NCBI RefSeq assembly: GCF_016807185.1
Contig: NZ_JAEVYN010000001.1
Coordinates: 1 to 64,000 of the forward strand
Reading direction: 5' to 3'
Length of the DNA stretch: 64,000 nucleotides
DNA from: Leptolyngbya sp. Cla-17
GTDB lineage: Bacteria; Cyanobacteriota; Cyanobacteriia; Leptolyngbyales; Leptolyngbyaceae
Each line of letters starts with the position of its first letter. Positions within the stretch are counted from its first letter, which is position 1. This document shows, one piece after another, positions 1 through 8,486 of the stretch. The position numbers and the translations under genes are program-made. Under the pieces are notes generated by a model. The model was not told where the DNA came from, searched no databases, and saw only the letters and a program-made list of their open reading frames with translations.

Positions 1-198
1 GACTGATCGTCACACTCATAGCAATGAGATCGCGATCGTATGAAAAATTATCAGCAACTTATCAACAGCACTAAGAGGGTAAGGCGCAATTTCTTCTTGA
101 TCTTGCAATTGACTCACTCTGACTTCCACAAATCTTTTGTCTGGTACTACAATGCAGCAAAGTTCTCTGTATTTAATCCGCAATAAGGTAAAAGCATC

Positions 199-1257
199 AT
201 GGGTGATGGGGGACGTATCCCGGTTGGAATTGTTGGCGCATCGGGCTATGGTGGCGTGCAGCTTGTCCGCATTTTGATGGATCACCCGAATTTAGAACTC
301 GCTTATCTGGGTGGAGATAGCAGCGCCGGACAGTCATTTTCGGATCTGTATCCTCATTTGGAATCTCACGTTGAGCAGGTGATTGAACCCATTGATTTGG
401 ACATAATCGCCGAGCGGTGTGAAGTCGTTTTTCTATCACTCCCCAACGGACTTGCCTGCAAAATGGCTCCGACGTTGCTGGCAAAAGGCTGCAAGGTAAT
501 AGATCTGTCGGCGGATTATCGCTTTTCGGATTTGGCGGTTTACAAAACCTGGTATGGCATTGAACGCACGGATGAGAAAGTTGCTGAGACCGCCGTGTAT
601 GGTTTGCCGGAACTATATCGCGATCGCATTTCTCAGGCTCAGCTAATCGGCTGTCCAGGTTGCTTTCCAACCGCTAGTCTACTTGCGCTGTCGCCATTGC
701 TTAAACAAGGCTTGATTGTGCCAGAAACCGCCATTGTCGATGCCAAATCGGGCACTTCGGGCGGTGGGCGACAAGCAAAGACCAATATGCTGCTGGCAGA
801 AGCGGCTGGCTCCTTTGGTGCCTATGGAGTTGCCCGCCATCGCCACACCCCAGAAATCGAACAAATTTGCAGCGATCTCGCGGGTCATGAAGTGATGGTG
901 CAATTTACGCCTCACCTTGTTCCCATGCCGCGCGGCATTTTGGCAACCGTCTACGCCACTCTCCGCGATCCCGGTTTAGTGCGGGAAGATTTGCTGACAA
1001 TTTTCACCGCCTTCTATCGCAATTCTCCCTGGGTGAAGATTTTGCCGAGCGGCGTTTTCCCCCAAACGAAGTGGGCATGTCATACCAATCTTTGCTTCCT
1101 TGGGCTGGAAGTTGATCCTCGGACGGGGCGTGTGATTGTCATATCAGCGATCGACAACCTGATGAAAGGACAAGCTGGGCAGGCGATTCAGTGTCTCAAC
1201 ATTATGATGGATTGGGATGAACAACTAGGATTGCCGCAACTGGCGTTTTATCCGTAG
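199..1257 (+). CDS. argC: N-acetyl-gamma-glutamyl-phosphate reductase
   Basis: Cytosolic NADPH-dependent reductase that converts N-acetylglutamyl-5-phosphate to the semialdehyde, the third step of ornithine/arginine synthesis. The 352-residue product is full length for the family. A Rossmann nucleotide motif GASGYGG is at residues 13-19. The catalytic cysteine is Cys155 in GCPGCFPT, and the conserved HRHTPEIEQ and LVPMPRGI segments follow. The ATG at 199 has an AAGG about 14 nt upstream. It stands alone without other arg genes, which is usual in cyanobacteria, and the next gene starts 26 nt downstream on the same strand. Family assignment is certain; co-transcription with the next gene is inferred from spacing only. 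Confidence 0.97.
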   Translation: MGDGGRIPVGIVGASGYGGVQLVRILMDHPNLELAYLGGDSSAGQSFSDLYPHLESHVEQVIEPIDLDIIAERCEVVFLSLPNGLACKMAPTLLAKGCKVIDLSADYRFSDLAVYKTWYGIERTDEKVAETAVYGLPELYRDRISQAQLIGCPGCFPTASLLALSPLLKQGLIVPETAIVDAKSGTSGGGRQAKTNMLLAEAAGSFGAYGVARHRHTPEIEQICSDLAGHEVMVQFTPHLVPMPRGILATVYATLRDPGLVREDLLTIFTAFYRNSPWVKILPSGVFPQTKWACHTNLCFLGLEVDPRTGRVIVISAIDNLMKGQAGQAIQCLNIMMDWDEQLGLPQLAFYP

Positions 1258-1283
1258 CATTTAAGTTTAGTTTTGATTTTTGC

Positions 1284-1748
1284 ATGGTTTCTTCGCGCGT
1301 ATTTGAACAGTCGATTCAGGTCAATGCCAGTTCCATAGCGGTAGAACAGTGCATTACAGACTTAACGCTGATGCATCGCTGGCTAAACCCCGCTTTGCGC
1401 TGCGAACCTGTGGGCGATTGGTCTACAGAAATCGGTAGCCAGAGCCGTTTTGTGGTGCAAATGCCTGTTTTGCACCCCACTCTCACGAATGTGGTTGTGG
1501 AGCGAGAACCGGGTTTAGTGGTCTGGGCGTTTAAGGGCTTTTTTACAGGGCGCGATCGCTGGGAATGTAACCCTGAGCTAGAAGGCACCCGCTTAGTCAA
1601 CCGCTTTGAGTTCACGATTCCTAATCCCCTCATCCGATTTGGTTTTGATACCTTTGCCGCCCGTTGGACTCAGCAGGACATGCAAAGTCAACTACGTCGC
1701 ATTAAGCGAATAGCAGAAGAAGTGTATCTAACGGGAGTTAAGAGCTAG
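1284..1748 (+). CDS. SRPBCC-fold (polyketide cyclase/START-like) protein
   Basis: The 154-residue soluble protein has the layout of a small SRPBCC/Bet v1-like domain. It begins with an FEQSIQVNA beta strand, continues through VEQCITDLTLMHRWLNP and a series of beta strands (FVVQMPVLHPT, VVWAFKGFF, GTRLVNRFEF), and ends in a long C-terminal helix (RWTQQDMQSQLRRIKRIAEE). Such domains bind hydrophobic ligands in a deep pocket. No substrate can be read from the sequence. It follows argC by 26 nt on the same strand and may be transcribed with it. The call rests on fold pattern rather than on catalytic residues. Confidence 0.7.
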   Translation: MVSSRVFEQSIQVNASSIAVEQCITDLTLMHRWLNPALRCEPVGDWSTEIGSQSRFVVQMPVLHPTLTNVVVEREPGLVVWAFKGFFTGRDRWECNPELEGTRLVNRFEFTIPNPLIRFGFDTFAARWTQQDMQSQLRRIKRIAEEVYLTGVKS

Positions 1749-1758
1749 GAAGAAATTT

Positions 1759-1793
1759 GGGGTACGAGGTTCGGGGTTCGGAGTACGGAGTGG
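1759..1793. repeat. G/A-rich dispersed repeat, intergenic copy
   Basis: A run built from short units like GTTCGGAG and GTACGGAG lies just after the SRPBCC gene stop. Related runs occur at 29370, 37861 and 53241 and, unusually, inside ligA and the gyrA-like gene. It has no coding content. Confidence 0.55.
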
Positions 1794-1825
1794 TGATCAG
1801 ATGGCATTCTCATTTTGTCCCTTTC

Positions 1826-2641
1826 CTATTCCGACATTTCGTCTAAAATCCCCTGAATGAACTGGGCATCTTCGGCGAGAGGGGCAAGTTCTAGATAGCG
1901 TTCAAAGTCTTGACGGGCTTCGGCTAGGCGATCGCTGCGGTAGTACAAGACACCACGATCGCGAAGTTCTAACGGAGTATCAGGAAATACCAATAAAATT
2001 CGTTCTGAGACTTGGACGGCTTTGGAAAAATTTCGCTGGTTGATGTAGATAACTTTCAGGTTCGTCAGCAAGCGTCCCAACAATTGCCGATTACTGACAG
2101 GTGCTAAGTATTCGGGCTGAAGTTCCACACGGCGATTGAACACTTTCACCAGCAACTCTTCGCAGTCTTGCAAAAATAAAATTTCGCCGCCGTGAAAAGG
2201 ATCGACGAATATCTCCATATCCTCAGCGATCGGGCGAATGAGAAAATGACCCGGCATGTTGATGCCAACCATGGGCAGGCCAATCCGACGCGCGATCGCC
2301 AAGTAAACCATTGACAGCGTGATGGGAATGCCCGTGCGGCGATCGATCACATCGTTCAAAAAGCTATTACGCGGATCGTAATATTCTGTGCGATTACCGG
2401 AGTAGCCCAGATCATCATATAGATACTGCTGAATGGTCTTCAAGATTTTCAGCGGATACAGTTCTGCTGGCAGTCGCTCTTTTACTGCCGCTGCCATTTC
2501 ATCCAAGGCTTTGATACAGGCATCCACGTCCAGATCGGGATATTCTTCCAGAGCAATGTACAGCGCTGCCCGCTCTAGATTAATCGCCTGATCTGGCCGT
2601 TGAATCTCTTCCCCAAACAACCGCCGTCCTGCTAAATCCAT
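1826..2641 (-). CDS. SirB1-family transglutaminase-like protein with TPR tail
   Basis: The 271-residue protein belongs to the SirB1/transglutaminase-like group. The N-terminal part is helical. The central core carries the family segments RTGIPITLSMVYLAIARR, GLPMVGINMPGHFLIR and VDPFHGGEILF. The C-terminal part is a tetratricopeptide-like helical pair (FSKAVQVSERILLVFPDTPLELRDRGVLYY) that probably mediates protein contacts. These proteins are widespread in cyanobacteria, and their enzymatic role is not established. It is convergent with the SRPBCC gene and followed upstream by the CruP-like gene on the same strand. Family call is firm; biochemical function is unknown. Confidence 0.85.
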   Translation of the reverse strand: MDLAGRRLFGEEIQRPDQAINLERAALYIALEEYPDLDVDACIKALDEMAAAVKERLPAELYPLKILKTIQQYLYDDLGYSGNRTEYYDPRNSFLNDVIDRRTGIPITLSMVYLAIARRIGLPMVGINMPGHFLIRPIAEDMEIFVDPFHGGEILFLQDCEELLVKVFNRRVELQPEYLAPVSNRQLLGRLLTNLKVIYINQRNFSKAVQVSERILLVFPDTPLELRDRGVLYYRSDRLAEARQDFERYLELAPLAEDAQFIQGILDEMSE

Positions 2642-2729
2642 TACCTTGCTGCTCCCATCATCTATCCATCTCTCAATTTTTCACGGTGCGTTTCGCCTAC
2701 GTTTATTCGCCCTTTCCCATTTCTCACAA

Positions 2730-2751
2730 CTCCTGCGGAGACACTATGCGA
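2730..2751 (-). repeat. Short palindromic dispersed repeat, TCGCATAGTGTCTCC type
   Basis: On the minus strand this reads TCGCATAGTGTCTCCGC followed by AGGAG. It nearly matches 56700-56724 and more loosely 26682-26718. The inner part can form a small hairpin (CTCC..GGAG). Confidence 0.5.
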
Positions 2752-2754
2752 AGA

Positions 2755-4344
2755 TCATTCGTCATAATCCTTGCCTGAGCCATACTTAAACGCATCCAGC
2801 CAGCGCTGACTATAGTATCGCGCAGTGGGTGAAAGGGTTGGCAGCCAGGGAGAGATCAGGGGTTGGCTGAGGGGATAAAGAGCGGCATAGGTTGCTAAGT
2901 TGATGTAGTGCCGCATCCAGTTTGCGAGGGCAGGAATGCCAACTTGAGGAATGACGCTGGCGACAACATGGGGGCGAGTTAAGGCAGTTTTGGTTAAAGT
3001 TTGGAAGAGGGCAGGAAACTGCACCACGTCTTGCAAAAAGGGCTTGAGGACTGGATCGCCGAGGGTTGCCATGCCTTGAAATACGCTGGATAGGGTGTCG
3101 TTAATTTGATTGGGCGCAATTTTTTGATCAATGCGGACGCTCATGGTGCGCTGAAATAGCCAGGTGACAGAAAGATTGGGCTGATAGGGCTGAAGTCGGG
3201 AAAGAGCGCGGCGATCGCACACATCTGCCTGCAATGCCTGATCAATGCCGTTGGTTAATCGCTGCAAATGACGCACTATTGCCCCAAATCCACCAAAGCT
3301 CAGCGGAGACTGACTGCCACTGCTGTCGCCAATGGGCAGAATTCGGTTCCAAACGGGTTTCAAAGGGCTATTGCGATAGCAAGGAAAAAAACCAAACAGG
3401 GCGCGTTTGGGCTGAATTTCATCTAGTTTCACGCCTTGATAGCTAGGCATGAGCCGGAGGTAATCGTCAAACAGGGCTTCCAGGTTGGGGCGATCGCGGT
3501 GAGTATCGACATAGGTGAACAGGTACGTTGTTCTGCCGTCGCGGGCAGGAAACGCTTCCCAAAAGTACTGACATTGATTTTGAATAGGCGTGAAGGAGAC
3601 GAGCAAGTCGCCCGTTTCATTGGAGGGAAAGCCCGTCGCACAACTGCCTACGACCAAACAGACGGCATCGGGCGTTTTACCCTGTCGTGACTGCTGCACA
3701 ATCGGTGAAAAATGCCCCATAGCATCTAGCAAAAGCCGCGTTGACAGCCTACGTTCTCCCGCTTGCACAATCGCCCCATTGGGATGGACGATCGCGCCTG
3801 AAAATGGCGTTTGCTCAAACAACTGTCCGCCTGCTTGAAGAAATTTCTGCTTTAGAGTTTCCAGCAAATAAACCGGATCGATGCCGATGTTGAGTACATC
3901 TCTGACCCAGACTTCATCCCCACCTAAAAAGCTGATGCGTGCTGGGTTATATTCTGTGGCGATCGCCTGCTCCAGTTCGGCGTTGGTCAACAAGCCTAGC
4001 GACACAAACACATCCAATTCGCGGCGAGAAATGTTCCACTCTTGATCCCGTCCCCGCAAACTGCCCCGCTCCAACAGCGCCACCCGCCAGCCCCGTTGCA
4101 CTAGTGCCGCCCCAATCAAAATACCCAGGGTGCCGCCACAAATAACCACATCCCAATCAACAGACTCTAGTAGTTCTGGACTTTCTTGGACAACGGTTGG
4201 CAAGGGTAAAGCCCCCAATCGCAGCGATCGCCAAAGTTCATCTGTGTGCCGCAATCCTGCCAAAGCATTTGCTGGTAACTGCGAAAAAAACTGTTCTGTT
4301 AATGTCATGCTGTTCATTTCGACACGCACTTTATGATGACGCAC
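2755..4344 (-). CDS. cruP: CruP-like FAD-dependent oxidoreductase (lycopene cyclase CruA/CruP group)
   Basis: The 529-residue flavoprotein has an FAD-binding beta-alpha-beta unit near residues 65-95 (DVVICGGTLGILIGAALVQ then VALLERG). It also has the CruA/CruP signature RGRDQEWNISRRELDVF and a GDSSGSQSPLSFGGFG segment that contacts FAD late in the chain. CruA is a lycopene cyclase; its paralogue CruP, also found in plant plastids, is linked to carotenoid metabolism and oxidative stress and has weak or no cyclase activity. The length fits CruP better than the longer CruA. The listed start is a GTG; ATG codons at residues 10 and 13 (4317, 4308) are likelier starts, but no clear ribosome site decides it. 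Confidence 0.75.
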   Translation of the reverse strand: MRHHKVRVEMNSMTLTEQFFSQLPANALAGLRHTDELWRSLRLGALPLPTVVQESPELLESVDWDVVICGGTLGILIGAALVQRGWRVALLERGSLRGRDQEWNISRRELDVFVSLGLLTNAELEQAIATEYNPARISFLGGDEVWVRDVLNIGIDPVYLLETLKQKFLQAGGQLFEQTPFSGAIVHPNGAIVQAGERRLSTRLLLDAMGHFSPIVQQSRQGKTPDAVCLVVGSCATGFPSNETGDLLVSFTPIQNQCQYFWEAFPARDGRTTYLFTYVDTHRDRPNLEALFDDYLRLMPSYQGVKLDEIQPKRALFGFFPCYRNSPLKPVWNRILPIGDSSGSQSPLSFGGFGAIVRHLQRLTNGIDQALQADVCDRRALSRLQPYQPNLSVTWLFQRTMSVRIDQKIAPNQINDTLSSVFQGMATLGDPVLKPFLQDVVQFPALFQTLTKTALTRPHVVASVIPQVGIPALANWMRHYINLATYAALYPLSQPLISPWLPTLSPTARYYSQRWLDAFKYGSGKDYDE

Positions 4345-4388
4345 TCTGTCTGTTAAGGTGCGCGTTGGGTCGTAGGTGTTTTTGGAAC

Positions 4389-4931
4389 CTAACTGCTTAA
4401 GTGCCGTCCCACAATTACCAAGTCGTTCGTGCCCGATTCAAACTCGGCGATCGCGGGCAGATAGCCCCACTGCTCAAACCCAAAATTTTTGAACAATTTA
4501 AGGCTGGGTTCATTGTTGGCAAAAATGCAGCCCACCAGATTTTTAATGCCTAACTCAGGGCTACGGGCGATCGCCTGTTGCAGCAAAATCCGCCCAATGC
4601 CTTGTCGCCGATAATTTGGAGAAATATAAATGCTCAGTTCCGCCGTTTTATCGTAGGCTTTGCGAGCGGAGTAAAAAGATTGAAAGCCCAGCCATCCTGC
4701 AATGTCACAGCGGATACCATCTTTCAAGGAATTGCACTCCATTTCTTGTTCAAGGCTTGGATCGACCACCCACAAAGGGCGGAGATCGGAAGTATGACTG
4801 TGAAACCAGGATAGGCGGCTCTCCACAGAGATCTCCTCCATATCGGCAGTGACTAAGCGACAGGAAATAGTGGAGTTATAAATTTCAACGATCGCAGGCA
4901 AATCTGCCTCTACCGCATCTCGAATGATCAT
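4389..4931 (-). CDS. GNAT-family N-acetyltransferase, phosphinothricin-acetyltransferase type
   Basis: Acetyl-CoA-dependent N-acetyltransferase of the PAT/YncA type. The protein starts MIIRDAVEADLPAIVEIYN, the usual beginning of this family. The open frame extends 25 codons further upstream, but that extension has no family character, so I place the start at 4931. Motif A with the acetyl-CoA pyrophosphate loop is seen as ISPNYRRQGIGRILLQQAI, followed by the typical GCIFANNEPSLKLFKNFGFE. Relatives acetylate small amines or amino-acid analogues such as methionine sulfoximine; the substrate here is unknown. It lies upstream of the CruP-like gene on the same strand, 45 nt away. Confidence 0.85.
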   Translation of the reverse strand: MIIRDAVEADLPAIVEIYNSTISCRLVTADMEEISVESRLSWFHSHTSDLRPLWVVDPSLEQEMECNSLKDGIRCDIAGWLGFQSFYSARKAYDKTAELSIYISPNYRRQGIGRILLQQAIARSPELGIKNLVGCIFANNEPSLKLFKNFGFEQWGYLPAIAEFESGTNDLVIVGRHLSS

Positions 4932-5166
4932 GCTTCTCTGTTGAATCATTAATGCTGGCTGGAAATTTATCACAAAGTGGACTCTGCATTGGTGCTTCAA
5001 AAGCATTCACGGCAATGTCTATCATTCGCAATAGAGAAATAGAACGCCAGACGCGATCGCGTTTTTCGCTCTTGCATAGGTCAAATCCTAAAAAAATTCG
5101 TCAGATGTTTGACAAATGGGCTGACGATTGACACAATAAGAGTCTCCTCTAAAAGAGGAACTACGT

Positions 5167-5240
5167 GGGATCGTAGTTCAATTGGTTAGAGCACCGCCCT
5201 GTCACGGCGGAAGTTGCGAGTTCGAGCCTCGTCGATCCCG
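5167..5240 (+). tRNA. tRNA-Asp (anticodon GTC)
   Basis: A 74-nt cloverleaf. The acceptor stem GGGATCG (5167-5173) pairs with CGATCCC (5233-5239), with discriminator G at 5240. The D arm contains TAGTTCAATTGGTTAGA. The anticodon stem is CCGCC/GGCGG around loop CTGTCAC, with anticodon GTC at 5201-5203. The T arm contains GTTCGAGCC. The 3' CCA is not encoded. Confidence 0.97.
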
Positions 5241-5408
5241 TTCTTGTTAGTTGTCCCACATGCTTCTCACCAAGCAGTAAATTATTGTGCTGAGATAAAT
5301 GAAGGGTTAGTGGGCGATCGCCTATTTCCATTTTTTAAGGCGAACGCTGTACTAGAATTACATTTCCATTTACCAACTCATAGCGATGCTCATCTTTAAG
5401 TAGCGCCA

Positions 5409-5661
5409 TGAATGCCTCATTGGTTCAAACCCGCTGTTCTGTTGAGACCACAATTCCATCCCTAGGGTTTTACTCAAATCGTTGCTTTCAGTTTGGCACG
5501 TTGAATCGCAATAACACTGAGATCGAAGCGTTATTACAGAGGGGCGCAGCCTTTGAGCAAAAGCGGATCTCATAGCCGTTAAATCGTTTGGCAAATGCTA
5601 TGCCTATGCCATCAAATATGCACCGGAAGAGCCTGCGCGGGGCTTCAAAGTTCAGATAGCA
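5409..5661 (+). pseudogene. Frameshifted small gene remnant between tRNA-Asp and gltX
   Basis: An ATG frame from 5409 gives a 54-residue peptide ending ...EALLQRGAAFEQKRIS. From about 5560 a +1 frame continues in the same style as ADLIAVKSFGKCYAYAIKY and APEEPARGFKVQIA, ending in TAG at 5659-5661. Joined, the two parts would make a coherent protein of about 84 residues. That suggests one small gene broken by an indel near 5557-5563, where the run GCAAAAGCGG is a plausible slip point. The family is not recognised. The alternative is two unrelated short frames. Confidence 0.4.
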
Positions 5662-5692
5662 TAGGAAGATTACAATTCTTGAGAGTTTTGCC

Positions 5693-7138
5693 GTGACCGT
5701 TCGTGTTCGTATTGCTCCTAGTCCTACAGGTAACCTTCATATTGGTACGGCTCGGACTGCCGTTTTTAACTGGTTGTTTGCTCGTCACCATGGCGGCACC
5801 TTTGTCTTGCGAATTGAAGATACTGACCTGGAACGCTCCAAGCCTGAATTTACCAACAACATCATGGAAGGCTTGAAGTGGTTAGGTTTGAACTGGGATG
5901 AAGGTCCTTTTTTCCAAAGCCAGCGCCTGGAATTATATGGTCAGAAAATTCAGGAGTTATTGGACAAGGGCTTGGCATATCGCGCCTATGACACACCTGA
6001 AGAATTGGATGCCATGCGAGAAGCCCAGAAGTCGACCAGTGAAGCACCGGGCTACGATAATCGCCATCGCAATTTAACGGCTGAGCAACAGGCAGCTTAC
6101 GAAGCGGAAGGTCGAACAGCGGTAATTCGGTTCAAGATTGAGAGCGATCGCGAAATCAGTTGGAACGACCTAGTTCATGGCACCATGACTTGGAAAGGGC
6201 AGGATTTGGGCGGCGACATGGTAATTGCCCGCGCGGCTTCTGCAACTAGCATTGGTCAACCTCTTTACAACTTCGTGGTGGTGGTGGATGACATTGATAT
6301 GGCGATTTCCCATGTGATTCGCGGCGAAGACCATATCGCCAACACTCCTAAACAAATCCTGCTCTATGAAGCTTTAGGTGTTCCTGTGCCAGAATTTGGG
6401 CACACGCCGCTGATTTTGAACGAGCAAGGCGCAAAACTCTCCAAGCGAGATGGGGTCACCTCTATTGCAGACTTTCAGAAAATGGGATATGTCGCGCCCG
6501 GATTGGTCAACTACATGACCCTGTTGGGCTGGTCGCCACCTGATTCTACTCAAGAGATCTTCATCCTAGAAGACGCTGCTCAACACTTTACCTTCGATCG
6601 CGTTAACAAAGCCGGAGCCAAGTTTGATTGGGATAAGCTCACGTGGCTCAACAGTCAGTATCTTCACCCTATGCCCGTTGGTGAGTTGACCGATTTGCTG
6701 ATTCCCTACTGGCAAGCAGACTATGAATTTGACTGGACGGGCGATCGCCCTTGGCTGGAGCAAGTCACTGCCTTGATAGGTGCCAGCCTGACCCGGTTAG
6801 ACGATGCCGTTGCCATGACGCGCTATCTATTTGTTGCCGATGCCCCAATCAATGAAGAGGGCGCAAAGAAGCTGCAACAGGAAGGTTGTGCTGATGTGAT
6901 CAAAGGCATTGCTGCTGCGATTCCTAACTATTCCCCGCTGACAGAGACGAACGCGCCGGACTTGATCAAGCAGGTTGCTAAAGATTTAGGGCGCAAAGAA
7001 GGACAACTGAAGCCAATTTTGCGAGTTGCTTTCACCGGGGAAACGAAAGGACCTGATCTGATCCAGTCTTGGCTGCTGTTGAATCACCGTGGCTGGGATG
7101 GCGATCGCCTGCAAGCAGCGTTGAAGATTGCAAAATAA
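5693..7138 (+). CDS. gltX: Glutamyl-tRNA synthetase
   Basis: Class I aminoacyl-tRNA synthetase that charges tRNA-Glu. In cyanobacteria it normally also misacylates tRNA-Gln, for repair by GatCAB, and supplies Glu-tRNA for tetrapyrrole synthesis. The 481 residues are full length. The HIGH-type motif is HIGT at residues 16-19, and the KMSKS-type motif is KLSKR at 248-252. Catalytic-domain segments RIEDTDLERS and HVIRGEDHIANTP are present. The two cysteines often found in the YRCYCT segment are replaced here (YRAYDT), so no zinc site is expected. The start is GTG at 5693 (MTVRVRIAPSPTGNLHIG), exactly where the conserved N terminus begins. Confidence 0.98.
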   Translation: MTVRVRIAPSPTGNLHIGTARTAVFNWLFARHHGGTFVLRIEDTDLERSKPEFTNNIMEGLKWLGLNWDEGPFFQSQRLELYGQKIQELLDKGLAYRAYDTPEELDAMREAQKSTSEAPGYDNRHRNLTAEQQAAYEAEGRTAVIRFKIESDREISWNDLVHGTMTWKGQDLGGDMVIARAASATSIGQPLYNFVVVVDDIDMAISHVIRGEDHIANTPKQILLYEALGVPVPEFGHTPLILNEQGAKLSKRDGVTSIADFQKMGYVAPGLVNYMTLLGWSPPDSTQEIFILEDAAQHFTFDRVNKAGAKFDWDKLTWLNSQYLHPMPVGELTDLLIPYWQADYEFDWTGDRPWLEQVTALIGASLTRLDDAVAMTRYLFVADAPINEEGAKKLQQEGCADVIKGIAAAIPNYSPLTETNAPDLIKQVAKDLGRKEGQLKPILRVAFTGETKGPDLIQSWLLLNHRGWDGDRLQAALKIAK

Positions 7139-7192
7139 GGAACTCTATTTCGGCGCTGTCGTCATCAAGAGTTAGCAGTTGAACGAGCATAA

Positions 7193-7675
7193 ATGATGGC
7201 AACCGGAATCAATTTCAACCAATCACAGTGGAAGAGGGGCTTGATGGCGATCGCTGCTGTTGCCACCACGCTAAACGTCTGGGCTTACATTGCTCAATCT
7301 CAGCCAGCCAGTGTCAACCTCAGTCCTCAATTTTCGCCTGTTGAACTCCGTGGCTCAACAGGCGGTTCTACTCCAGTTAATGAGATTGTTGGACGAGCCG
7401 CCACGCCCACAGGGTCCTGTACCGGCTTTGCCAACGCTGCGCCGTCCCATACGGTCATCTTAAAAGGGTTTACCGAGTCGCTCAGCATTTTGGTAGAAAG
7501 CGCAGAGGATACCGCCCTAACCATTCGAGGACCAGGTGGCGCTTGGTGTAACGATGATTTTGTTGGGAAGAACCCAGGCGTAGCAGGGCAATGGCTGGCT
7601 GGCAAGTATGAGATTTGGGTCAGTTCCTATGCCAAGAATCGTACAGCGCCCTATGTGCTGCGAATTAGACGATAG
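7193..7675 (+). CDS. Small exported protein with pre-peptidase-like beta domain
   Basis: The 160-residue protein has a hydrophobic N-terminal segment (GLMAIAAVATTLNVWAYIAQS, residues about 16-36), consistent with a signal peptide. A low-complexity linker follows. The compact beta-rich domain has SHTVILKGFTESLSILVESA, DTALTIRGPGG, WCNDDFVGKNPG and LAGKYEIWVSSYA. The layout resembles the beta-sandwich domains found C-terminal to secreted peptidases, used for surface or export functions. Two cysteines (SCTGF and AWCND) could form a disulfide after export. It lies between gltX and the NfeD-like gene on the same strand. Function is not known. Confidence 0.6.
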   Translation: MMATGINFNQSQWKRGLMAIAAVATTLNVWAYIAQSQPASVNLSPQFSPVELRGSTGGSTPVNEIVGRAATPTGSCTGFANAAPSHTVILKGFTESLSILVESAEDTALTIRGPGGAWCNDDFVGKNPGVAGQWLAGKYEIWVSSYAKNRTAPYVLRIRR

Positions 7676-7779
7676 GCGGGGACAAGGGCAATAGGAAATA
7701 GGTTAAAAATCGTGCCAAATCTGAGTTTCCGGCGGCTAGGAATGCCAAGATGGGGATGATTTTTGGTTGACCTGCCGCA

Positions 7780-8460
7780 ATGCTGACAATTTACTGGTTT
7801 TGTTTTGCGATCGGGGGAGTATTTGTGCTTCTGGCACTGCTAGGAGGACTGGATCACTTTGACTTGGATCATGACCTTGACCACGATGCCGATCTAGCTG
7901 TTCATCTCGACACAGATATTGAGCTAGTCGATCCGGGGAGTGACAGTCAGAATACGCCACGCCCCAACTCCCAACGGAAGCGTTTCACGAATCGCTCCCG
8001 AAACCCTTGGGGTTGGCTAGCGATAATGAAAAGTCTCAAGTTCTGGACTTTTGGGATTTGCTTTTTTGGGCTAACGGGGCTGGTATTGTCCAATTTATCA
8101 GTGCCATTGCCTGCGGCAGTCGTGGCGATCTCGTCTGTAATGATGGGCATTCTCTGTGGGGGCTTGGTATCGGGTAGCCTGCGGGCCTTACGCCATCAAC
8201 AAGCAGATAGCCTCGTGCGCTCTGCCGATTTGGTTGGCATCGCGGGAACGGTGGAAGTGCCTTTCAACGCTACTAGCCGAGGAAAAGTGCGGCTAAAAAT
8301 CAAAGGCAGCATTCTCGATGTGATTGCCTACACCGACGAAGCTAAAGAATTCCATTCTGGCGAACAGGTATTCGTTGTTGGCACCGACCAAAATCGCCTT
8401 TGGGTCGTCTCCACCGATAGCTTGAAGTCCTCCAGTCAGGAATCGGCAGCCGGGGAATAG
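7780..8460 (+). CDS. NfeD/YqiJ-like membrane protein with OB-fold domain
   Basis: The 226-residue membrane protein has an N-terminal membrane segment (YWFCFAIGGVFVLLALLGGL). A strikingly Asp/His-rich loop follows (FDLDHDLDHDADLAVHLDTD, about residues 28-47). Two further membrane segments cover about 88-140, and the soluble C-terminal beta domain (VGIAGTVEVPFN, GKVRLKIKG, GEQVFVVGTDQNRLWVV) looks like the OB fold of NfeD-type proteins. Such proteins are encoded next to flotillins in many bacteria and associate with them in membrane microdomains. Two flotillin genes follow directly, supporting that role. The Asp/His loop could bind metal; that is inference. Confidence 0.75.
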   Translation: MLTIYWFCFAIGGVFVLLALLGGLDHFDLDHDLDHDADLAVHLDTDIELVDPGSDSQNTPRPNSQRKRFTNRSRNPWGWLAIMKSLKFWTFGICFFGLTGLVLSNLSVPLPAAVVAISSVMMGILCGGLVSGSLRALRHQQADSLVRSADLVGIAGTVEVPFNATSRGKVRLKIKGSILDVIAYTDEAKEFHSGEQVFVVGTDQNRLWVVSTDSLKSSSQESAAGE

Positions 8461-8486
8461 TAGTCAACAATAATTGATGACTCACC

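Noticed and set aside
16..285. 89-residue minus-strand frame overlapping the argC start
   Set aside because: It runs through the argC ribosome site and first codons, has no family look, and no ribosome site of its own.
197..670. 157-residue frame antisense to argC
   Set aside because: Pro/Arg/Cys-rich shadow frame of a well-conserved gene.
5214..5399. 61-residue plus-strand frame starting inside tRNA-Asp
   Set aside because: It starts in the T arm of the tRNA and has no protein-like pattern.
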